From assembly GCA_014379065.1 (NCBI GenBank), contig JACMMM010000035.1:1-17865 (forward strand): 17,865 bases of DNA, written 5' to 3'. Source of the DNA: Saprospiraceae bacterium (GTDB lineage Bacteria; Bacteroidota; Bacteroidia; Chitinophagales; Saprospiraceae). The translations under genes were made by a program, and so were the position numbers. Under the pieces are notes generated by a model. That model was not told the origin of the DNA. It ran no database searches and worked only from the letters and a program-made list of their open reading frames with translations. This document shows positions 1-5,491 of the stretch, one piece after another. Each line of letters starts with the position of its first letter. Position 1 is the first letter of the stretch.

Positions 1-1
1 A

Positions 2-217
2 ATGCGCGCTCAACGTTCCCAACACGCTCAACATGCTCAACTCACAATCATTGTCCGCAACAACCTCCAGCGCAAAGCAACCCGCCCGCACTCAAACAAT
101 GTTGGTCTCGAGAATCTCCGCCAGCGCTATGAATTGCTGGGGGTCTCGGGTTTTGACGTTAGTGACGATGGAGAGTATTTTTCGGTGACGCTGCCGGTGA
201 TTGGAGTTTCTGGGTAA
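2..217 (+). CDS. LytS-type sensor histidine kinase, C-terminal fragment
   Basis: This is the last 71 codons of a gene that begins before the window. The end reads as the ATP-binding part of a LytS/YehU-type kinase: an LTIIVRNNLQRK strand, then VGLENLRQRYELL, the usual G-box region, then a final beta strand (YFSVTLPV). Such kinases normally sit in the membrane and phosphorylate a LytTR response regulator; one lies downstream at 1382-2206 on the same strand, which supports pairing. The first visible residues are a Gln/His/Ala-rich run encoded by three near copies of gctcaac, unlike normal family sequence between the N box and the LTI strand, so it may be a repeat-derived insert. Everything N-terminal, including the phosphoacceptor His, is outside the window. 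The identification is firm; the stimulus is unknown. Confidence 0.8.
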   Translation: MRAQRSQHAQHAQLTIIVRNNLQRKATRPHSNNVGLENLRQRYELLGVSGFDVSDDGEYFSVTLPVIGVSG

Positions 218-245
218 ATATGGGTCATCCCAAATTTTCGCAATG

Positions 246-404
246 GGTGCGTAGCACCAAAACGTCGGTAGAATTTTCGTTTTCGATCAGTTGGGAGGTG
301 CGTAGCACCGAAACAAATACGTATCGGGTGGGTAAAGTTTCGGTGCTACGCACCTTCTTTCTATTGCACTGGCAATTTCTACCGACGTTTTGGTGCTACG
401 CACC
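246..404. repeat. Nested inverted repeats built on a GGTGC-GTA-GCACC hairpin
   Basis: The spacer between the kinase and the CPBP gene holds four copies of a small hairpin unit, GGTGC-GTA-GCACC or its complement, arranged as two nested palindromes. The outer arms 246-273 and 377-404 are perfect 28-base reverse complements. The inner arms 297-314 and 337-354 are perfect 18-base reverse complements. Outer and inner arms differ in the base after the hairpin (CAAAAC versus CGAAAC). The element could form a long cruciform or folded RNA. It looks like a dispersed intergenic repeat rather than a terminator, as no T-run follows. In the rest of this gene-free stretch (218-245 and 405-575) I see nothing else convincing; a CACTTTTG at 536-543 resembles a -7 box but has no -33 partner. 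Confidence 0.85.
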
Positions 405-575
405 TCCAAGACGCCAAAAAAAGACATGAGTCGCCTGAAATTCCGGGATGACTTATGTTTGCCCAGAAACTCCAATTCATGCCACACTTTAAACACTTCA
501 TACACTGAAGGCTGGCAGGACTTTGATGAGAACCCCACTTTTGCGCCATAATTGAACAAAACAAAACTTCAACTC

Positions 576-1328
576 ATGGCACAAAACGCTGCAACCCTCG
601 CCTATAAATTGACCGACAACCGGGTAAAACCATTGACTTGGCCAGCATTGCTTGGCCTATTTGGTGTTCCCACCTTGCTCAACTATCTCGCCTGTCAGGT
701 CGCGATACCTTACTTAGATCAACAGCAAATCATGCCCCTAGAAGTCGCTTATTTTCTTAGCGTGGGACTGCTCGTGCTGGTGCCCATGTTTTTTGGGGCG
801 ATTTACCTGAGCGGGCGCGAGATCGGATCTTTTCGTTGGAAAGCATTATTGACCCGTATGAGGATCAAACGGCTTTCCCGGACAGACGTGTATTGGACGG
901 TGGGTGCATTTGTTTTGTTGTCCATGGCTTCTTTTCTGATAGCCAAAGTGCTCATGCCACAATGGGGCATAAGTTCCACCCCGTTTTTCTTCCAAAACAT
1001 GCCTTTGGGAAGCCAGCACTTGTGGATTTTGTATGTTTGGCCGCTCTATTTTTTCTTCAATATCTTTGGTGAGGAATTTTTGTGGCGCGGCTATATCCAG
1101 CCCAGGCAGGAGGCTTTGATTGGGAAATGGACTTGGTTGGTACACGGAGTTTTTTGGGCAATTTGGCACATTCCGATGGGTTTGGGCTTGGTATTGACCG
1201 CCGTGCCTATCTTTTTGATACTCCCGGCGGTGGTACAAATCCGACAGAATACGACCATTTCCATCGTTGTTCATGCCGTGTTTGGAGGTTTTGGCTTTCT
1301 GGCTTTGGCATTGGGAGCAGTACACTGA
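576..1328 (+). CDS. CPBP family intramembrane metalloprotease
   Basis: The 250-residue, strongly hydrophobic protein has the three marks of the CPBP (Abi, CAAX-processing-like) glutamic metalloprotease family. These are EE at 166-167 with R171 (FGEEFLWRGYIQP), WxxxH ending at H198 (VFWAIWHIP), and H233 in the last membrane segment (ISIVVHAVF). About seven or eight membrane segments are visible. The first ATG, at 576, was chosen; an in-frame TTG at 552 would add eight residues but has no support. There is no Shine-Dalgarno site, as is usual in this phylum. It lies between the kinase end and the response regulator, 53 bases before the latter, on the same strand. Bacterial CPBP proteins are known in bacteriocin self-immunity, prenyl-protein processing and membrane regulation; which applies here cannot be read from the sequence. 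Confidence 0.88.
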   Translation: MAQNAATLAYKLTDNRVKPLTWPALLGLFGVPTLLNYLACQVAIPYLDQQQIMPLEVAYFLSVGLLVLVPMFFGAIYLSGREIGSFRWKALLTRMRIKRLSRTDVYWTVGAFVLLSMASFLIAKVLMPQWGISSTPFFFQNMPLGSQHLWILYVWPLYFFFNIFGEEFLWRGYIQPRQEALIGKWTWLVHGVFWAIWHIPMGLGLVLTAVPIFLILPAVVQIRQNTTISIVVHAVFGGFGFLALALGAVH

Positions 1329-1381
1329 TTGCGCTTACAACCAATCAACACTTCATATTCATCACTTATCACTCCATAGAC

Positions 1382-2206
1382 ATGCAGGTCTTTATCGTCG
1401 AAGACGAACCATTAGCCGTCAAAAAACTCATCCGCTTGCTTGAAGAAGTTGCTTTCGACGTTAAAGTCGTGGGCACAGCGGGAGGCATCAATACCGCCGT
1501 GGAATGGCTTGAATCCAACCCGGCGCCTGACCTGATTTTCCTCGACATCGAACTTTCTGACGGACAGAGTTTTGAGATTTTCCAGCGCACCCGGGTCAAA
1601 AGCCCGGTCATATTCGTCACCTCGTACGACGAGTTTGCACTACAAGCCTTCAAAGTCAACAGCGTGGACTACCTGCTCAAACCCGTGCAAAAGGAAGACC
1701 TGGCCAATGCCATTGCAAAATACCGCGATCTGAAAGCGCAGTATAACCGGGATACGAGCCCTATTTCGGCGAGTATTGAAAGTTTGTTGTTATCGTTGGT
1801 GGGAAGTGGTGGGCAGCCCGCCTTCGCTGAAGCTACGGCGGATAAAGCGGGTAAAGCGGGTAAGGAATATCGCACTCGTTTCTTGGTAAAACACCTACAA
1901 AAATATGTCACCGTAGATGTAGTCGACATCGCCTACTTCTGGTCGGAAGGGCGGATCAATTTTTTCAAAACCCGCGCCGGGCAGAAGCACCTTGTGGAAT
2001 ACACGATGGAAGAAATCGAAGGGATGCTGGATCCAAGGGATTGGTTTCGGGTGAGCCGGCAGTTTATTGTGAGTGTGCCTTCGGTGGCGGAGATTCACCC
2101 GTATTTTAACAACCGATTGATGCTGCACCTGACCCCGAAGGAGCCAGAGGAAGTGACGGTGAGCCGGGAGCGGGTGGGGGATTTTAAGGTTTGGCTGGGG
2201 AAGTGA
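1382..2206 (+). CDS. LytTR-family response regulator
   Basis: The 274-residue protein has an N-terminal receiver domain (about 1-120) and a C-terminal LytTR DNA-binding domain (about 163-274). Receiver residues are all present: acidic pair E7/D8, phosphoacceptor D55 in LIFLDIELSDG, T80/S81, and K100-P101. The LytTR part carries RFLVKHLQKYVTVDVVDIAYF and FRVSRQFIVSVPSV, typical of the family. It probably receives phosphate from the LytS-type kinase ending at 217. ATG 1382 starts the protein right at the receiver (MQVFIVEDEP); the frame is open further upstream, but that extension overlaps the CPBP gene and is not protein-like. The linker, residues 145-161, contains an odd PAFAEATADK-AGKAGK stretch encoded by a GC-rich repeat (listed separately). 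The following gene starts 22 bases after the stop. Confidence 0.92.
   Translation: MQVFIVEDEPLAVKKLIRLLEEVAFDVKVVGTAGGINTAVEWLESNPAPDLIFLDIELSDGQSFEIFQRTRVKSPVIFVTSYDEFALQAFKVNSVDYLLKPVQKEDLANAIAKYRDLKAQYNRDTSPISASIESLLLSLVGSGGQPAFAEATADKAGKAGKEYRTRFLVKHLQKYVTVDVVDIAYFWSEGRINFFKTRAGQKHLVEYTMEEIEGMLDPRDWFRVSRQFIVSVPSVAEIHPYFNNRLMLHLTPKEPEEVTVSRERVGDFKVWLGK
1814..1864 (+). repeat. In-frame palindromic repeat inside the response regulator linker
   Basis: These 51 bases encode residues 145-161 of the regulator. They contain CCGCC and GGCGG arms (1818-1822 and 1837-1841) around a small CTTC-GCT-GAAG hairpin, followed by a 9-base unit aaagcgggt repeated twice. The peptide motif PAFAEATA recalls a palindromic element that I remember appearing both between and within genes of many bacteria; that link is from memory. 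It sits exactly in the linker between two folded domains, where an insertion would be tolerated. Confidence 0.7.
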
Positions 2207-2228
2207 GATTAAAACACAACAATGATAT

Positions 2229-3641
2229 ATGAAATATTGGATTCTACTTTTTCTCTGCTTCAAAATGGCTGATTTGCGCTGTCAGGAAAGAGACTACCAG
2301 GCATATAAACGCCAATTGGACTCTTTTTTTATATCGCATAAAATGATAAAAGATGGCGCTTCGTGGCAAGACGTCCATACACATCTGGCAAAGCAGGCAC
2401 AGAACTCAAAAAATCAGCTTTTCTATCGTATAAATCCCGAATTAGCCGCTGTAAGTGCCAGTGTACAATACCGCAAGCGATTTCCTAAAGAAATAAGCCT
2501 GGATACGGCCTCTGTAGATGCCCTTTTAGCCTTGTTGCTGGATACGTTAAGAATTCCGGAAGATTATTCGATAGATCGAAGCCTGATGGGAGACTATGGT
2601 CTTTTATTATCGTATGAAAAATCGGGTTACACATCAAAAATTCTTGAGGAAATTGTAAGGCGGGGAAAGCCCGCCTTACCTACATTAATGAAACATCTGG
2701 ATAACGACGCTGCTACCAGAACCATCATTGATACTGGCGATTCTAATCAAGAAATGCCCTATGCCGTTCGTATCCGCGACTATGTGGTATGCCTCATAGA
2801 ACGTATTTCATATTGTGATTTTATGGGGTATGCGGTTCATAATATTTTTTCCGATCAATCTCAGAAAGAACAACAAAAAACAAAACAAAGCATCAACAAT
2901 TGGTGGGCCAAAAATGAACACTCTTCCACAAAAAATGGCATTATTTGGCACTTAAAATATCAAAATTTCACCACAAGGATGTGCCAAAATTTAGCAGCAT
3001 TGGGTGAAAAGGAATTAGCTGTCAAGTACTTAAAAGAGCAGTATAATAAATATCGAAATCCGACACTAAATCCTTGTTTCCCAATGGGTAGTGAATTAAC
3101 CATAGCGAGGGTCTTAGAAAAAGAATATAATATTGAGGTGGCTTTAAAAGATTGCGCCAATAATTTACTTGAGTACAGATGTTATGATAATAGAGATAAA
3201 GTTTCGTACGTCATAGAATTCGACTCAACCGGCACCTATTATGCGACTTTAGCAGCAGTAGTTGAAACAGAACCTTATACTACTGAGGAAGGTCATAAAG
3301 ATTTATGGAAACAAATCTTTTACCATATTGTGGAAAAAGATAAAAAAGAGGCGTTGCCCATACTGCTCCAACTGATGAAGCGAACAGAATACGTTTTCGC
3401 GCGAAACAGTGGGATGTCAGCACATCAGTGGGTGCAACAATATCCTGAATCTCAAAAAAATGATTTTCGTGTGTGTGATTTTGCTTTATTAAAATGGATA
3501 GATTTATCTACTAAATATAAATATCCAAAAGACAACGAGGTAGTCGAATTTATTCAGCAATTGGGCCCGATAGATTATTCGGATGAACCTTCTAGGGATA
3601 GCCAAATTATTAGAATTTTAGAAAAATTTGATAAAAAATGA
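2229..3641 (+). CDS. Exported protein of unknown function with a HEAT-like segment
   Basis: I do not recognise a named family. The 470-residue protein begins with a short hydrophobic stretch (MKYWILLFLCFKMADLRCQ) that looks like a signal peptide, so it probably acts outside the cytoplasm. Residues about 135-155 (ILEEIVRRGKPALPTLMKHL) resemble a HEAT-type helical repeat, and a second helical pair appears near the C-terminus (EALPILLQLMKRTEYVF). The rest is mostly helical and charged, with a conspicuous NNWWAKNEHS. Base use is AT-rich compared with its neighbours: 3001-3060 has 19 G+C in 60, against 34 in 60 at 9541-9600 in the ABC ATPase gene. It starts 22 bases after the response regulator, so read-through is possible, but the composition suggests a separate origin. 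It contains a palindrome at 2655-2679. Confidence 0.75.
   Translation: MKYWILLFLCFKMADLRCQERDYQAYKRQLDSFFISHKMIKDGASWQDVHTHLAKQAQNSKNQLFYRINPELAAVSASVQYRKRFPKEISLDTASVDALLALLLDTLRIPEDYSIDRSLMGDYGLLLSYEKSGYTSKILEEIVRRGKPALPTLMKHLDNDAATRTIIDTGDSNQEMPYAVRIRDYVVCLIERISYCDFMGYAVHNIFSDQSQKEQQKTKQSINNWWAKNEHSSTKNGIIWHLKYQNFTTRMCQNLAALGEKELAVKYLKEQYNKYRNPTLNPCFPMGSELTIARVLEKEYNIEVALKDCANNLLEYRCYDNRDKVSYVIEFDSTGTYYATLAAVVETEPYTTEEGHKDLWKQIFYHIVEKDKKEALPILLQLMKRTEYVFARNSGMSAHQWVQQYPESQKNDFRVCDFALLKWIDLSTKYKYPKDNEVVEFIQQLGPIDYSDEPSRDSQIIRILEKFDKK
2655..2679. repeat. Perfect 10-base palindrome within a coding region
   Basis: GTAAGGCGGG (2655-2664) and its reverse complement CCCGCCTTAC (2670-2679) flank a five-base loop. 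The GC-rich block stands out in an AT-rich gene. It encodes VRRGKPALP within the HEAT-like segment, a peptide that also fits the HEAT pattern, so either a repeat was absorbed or the match is partly coincidental. Confidence 0.65.
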
Positions 3642-3665
3642 ATCCGAAGACCCCTTGATACAGCA

Positions 3666-3700
3666 AAGCCCTTGCAGATTTTCCAAACCTGCAAGGGCTT
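3666..3700. repeat. 12-base perfect inverted repeat between convergent genes
   Basis: AAGCCCTTGCAG (3666-3677) and CTGCAAGGGCTT (3689-3700) are perfect reverse complements around an 11-base loop. The element lies in the 82-base gap between the ends of the + gene at 3641 and the minus gene at 3724. It could end transcription from both sides, but neither side has a clear T-run, so it is listed as a repeat rather than a terminator. Confidence 0.75.
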
Positions 3701-3723
3701 AACGCTAACAAAACGTATTTGTC

Positions 3724-4152
3724 TTACCCCCCCGTAGCAACCTCTGGAGTCGCTACAGAATACAAAAACGCTCCCATCAACCCCAGCGCAACAATCCAAT
3801 ACAAGGCATTGATAATCAAATTGGTCATGGTATTGCGCTGAAACAAACCATTGGAAATAAGTACCAGCGCAGCGGGCAATCCCATGGAAAACCCTCCGTG
3901 AAAAAAGCCGTGTACAAACTGGCTCATCCCTGGCTGTGTATGGCTCGAATATTCATTCATGCGCCATGCAAGGAAAAGCGAGATGACCGTAGAAAGGCCA
4001 AAAATCACCGCCATGTTGCCTTGTCTGAGCGACTCTTCCGTCATTCCAATTGACTTCATCCAGGCACCCCCAAAAACCTTCGGGTGATACCAAATATATC
4101 CGAGTACCATTGGGATTAAACCTGCGAGTAAAATTGCTAGATACGAGTTCAT
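3724..4152 (-). CDS. DUF1761 family integral membrane protein
   Basis: The 142-residue protein has about four membrane segments. It matches the DUF1761 pattern: an N-terminal helix ending in GYIWYHPKVFGGAWMKSIGMTEE, then a histidine-bearing segment FVHGFFHGGFSMGLPAAL, and a last segment INALYWIVALGLMGAFL. The length is usual for the family. Biochemical function is unknown. The start is ATG with its first base at 4152, directly before the first membrane helix. It follows another minus-strand gene (4275-5033) but is separated from it by a 23-base inverted repeat, so it is probably its own transcription unit. Confidence 0.8.
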   Translation of the reverse strand: MNSYLAILLAGLIPMVLGYIWYHPKVFGGAWMKSIGMTEESLRQGNMAVIFGLSTVISLFLAWRMNEYSSHTQPGMSQFVHGFFHGGFSMGLPAALVLISNGLFQRNTMTNLIINALYWIVALGLMGAFLYSVATPEVATGG

Positions 4153-4182
4153 AAAAAGTTGGTTAAGTGAAAAAATGAAAGA

Positions 4183-4243
4183 CTAGTGCCGAATCCACCG
4201 AATAGTCTGTGAATTGGCGGCTATTCGGTGGATGCGGCACTAG
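4183..4243. repeat. 23-base inverted repeat, possible terminator
   Basis: Arms 4183-4205 and 4221-4243 match at 22 of 23 positions as reverse complements (mismatch A4192/G4234), with a 15-base loop. The element lies 31 bases past the stop of the minus gene at 4275. On the minus strand the stem is followed by a T-rich run (CTTTCATTTTTTC), so it could end that transcript. The stem is longer than usual for an intrinsic terminator and looks like a dispersed palindromic repeat. Confidence 0.75.
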
Positions 4244-4274
4244 GGTTTTGAAGTTGGTTGCAAATTAATGCAGT

Positions 4275-5033
4275 TTATTTCAACTTCTTCGCTGCCTTTT
4301 TCGCAATCTTTGGCAGCCTGCCCATCAAGTCCTCCAAAAGCCTTGCGGAGGCATCTTTGCAAAGCGGCAGGATTTTGTCAGCACTCATCACTGGAATATT
4401 AGCGATCAATGGAACACTCCCTTTTGAATTGGCGCCTTCGGCGATCCTGAATACGGGTTTGCCCGCTTTGTTGTAGAGCCAGATATTGCAGGTGGCACGA
4501 ATACCTGCTGATCCCATTCCCGCAATGGCTACTTTCCTCACAAAACTGTAGTCTATAAACACGTACATTATCCCGTCTGCATCAGGAAAAATTCGAAGCA
4601 TCTCATTTTGGTTGCGGTTTTCCTTTTTTTGTAAGAACCCGCCAGGGTACATGATCTTATAGCCATTTGGCGTGAGGGGCCGGACAAAATCAAACGTAAA
4701 GGCTTCCTCGAAAGCCTGATATTCTGTGTTCCCAATAACTTCTGCTTCTGGTTTCAAGGTGAACGGAAAATGTTGGACATAATCGGCAAAGAATTTCGTC
4801 TTAAAATCGTGTAAAACAGATTGCAGGTTAAAACTGGTGTCTTTGGCCAAAGCTAGGATATCCCTTGCTGCAGCCACATTGCCTGACACGTCGGATAAGC
4901 CAATTTGCCGGTCAACAAAAAAAGAAGTGAGCGCTACCTTTTTTCCACTGTCCTGAGCAGCGATTGCAGTATGAAAAGCCAGTACGATTGAAAGCGCGAA
5001 AAACGTTCGAAAAATGAGGTTGAATTGCTTCAT
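4275..5033 (-). CDS. Secreted or periplasmic protein of unknown function
   Basis: I do not recognise a named family. The 252-residue protein starts with a clear signal peptide (basic n-region, FFALSIVLAFHTAIAA, likely cut after AIAA near residue 26). The mature part opens with KKVALTSFFVDRQIG and has a central strand-rich part (YVFIDYSFVRKV, then IRATCNIWLYNKAGKPVFRI), suggesting an alpha/beta fold. It ends in a lysine-rich tail (KIAKKAAKKLK). No catalytic motif or membrane anchor is visible. It is divergent from the small lipoprotein gene at 5150 with a 116-base gap. A TACATTTA on the minus strand (5073-5080) is one base from a TAnnTTTG -7 box, but the nearest TTG lies too far upstream to be convincing. 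Confidence 0.75.
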   Translation of the reverse strand: MKQFNLIFRTFFALSIVLAFHTAIAAQDSGKKVALTSFFVDRQIGLSDVSGNVAAARDILALAKDTSFNLQSVLHDFKTKFFADYVQHFPFTLKPEAEVIGNTEYQAFEEAFTFDFVRPLTPNGYKIMYPGGFLQKKENRNQNEMLRIFPDADGIMYVFIDYSFVRKVAIAGMGSAGIRATCNIWLYNKAGKPVFRIAEGANSKGSVPLIANIPVMSADKILPLCKDASARLLEDLMGRLPKIAKKAAKKLK

Positions 5034-5094
5034 AATTGAATAGTGAAGAATGAATTATTGATTGTTAAGGCGTAAATGTAGTTGAAAATACTGC

Positions 5095-5145
5095 TTATGC
5101 ATCCCAACCTTCCATAGACTCAAAGTCGTCTTCGCTTAAAAACAT
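5095..5145 (-). other. Protein-like short ORF, possible gene remnant
   Basis: Between the divergent genes the minus strand reads MFLSEDDFESMEGWDA and a stop. This acidic ending looks like the C-terminus of a real protein more than like random sequence. Upstream the same frame runs into the antisense of the small lipoprotein gene and is not protein-like. It could be the tail of a lost gene or coincidence; expression is not supported. Confidence 0.2.
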
Positions 5146-5149
5146 TTCT

Positions 5150-5476
5150 ATGAAATACCTTGTCCAAACTTTGTTCCTCTTTTTTGCCCTACTCCTTGCC
5201 TTCTGTAAGCATCCCGAACAAGCAAATCCTTCAAATTGCCTTGCCGACAAAATTGAGGCATTTAAACAAGTCCCTTGGGCGCAATCTATTGTAAAGATCT
5301 CAAGACCCAACGACACGCTATATTGGTTTGTAGATTCTATTGCAGATGGCGGCGAAGAGGTGCTGGATGAAAATTGCGAACTGGTTTGCGTAGCAGATTG
5401 CGAGTGTATCGGCAACATCGAATTTTGCGATGAGACCCACTTCAATTTCCCAATGGAAATTATTTGGGAGAAATAG
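5150..5476 (+). CDS. Small putative lipoprotein of unknown function
   Basis: The 108-residue protein starts with a hydrophobic signal (MKYLVQTLFLFFALLLAFC) ending at C19, which may be lipidated; F at -1 is not ideal for the lipobox. The mature part has a CLADKIEAFKQ start and several cysteines (ENCELVCVADCECIGNIEFC). This faintly recalls small Bacteroidetes lipoproteins with a C-x3-KI-x2-FK opening and a cysteine-rich end (DUF6970-like); that resemblance is uncertain. It is divergent from 4275-5033 and convergent with the MBOAT gene, whose end is only 15 bases away. Confidence 0.65.
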   Translation: MKYLVQTLFLFFALLLAFCKHPEQANPSNCLADKIEAFKQVPWAQSIVKISRPNDTLYWFVDSIADGGEEVLDENCELVCVADCECIGNIEFCDETHFNFPMEIIWEK

Positions 5477-5491
5477 GTTTATTGAATATTT

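Noticed and set aside
246..404. A CRISPR array.
   Set aside because: Units are inverted rather than direct repeats, spacing is unequal, and no cas gene is in the window.
287..559. A minus-strand reading frame of about 90 codons upstream of the CPBP gene.
   Set aside because: Much of it is the nested inverted repeat translated, with no family-like pattern and no signal of a real gene.
1082..1381. An in-frame 100-codon extension of the response regulator into the CPBP gene.
   Set aside because: It overlaps the CPBP coding sequence in another frame, and the receiver domain starts exactly at ATG 1382.
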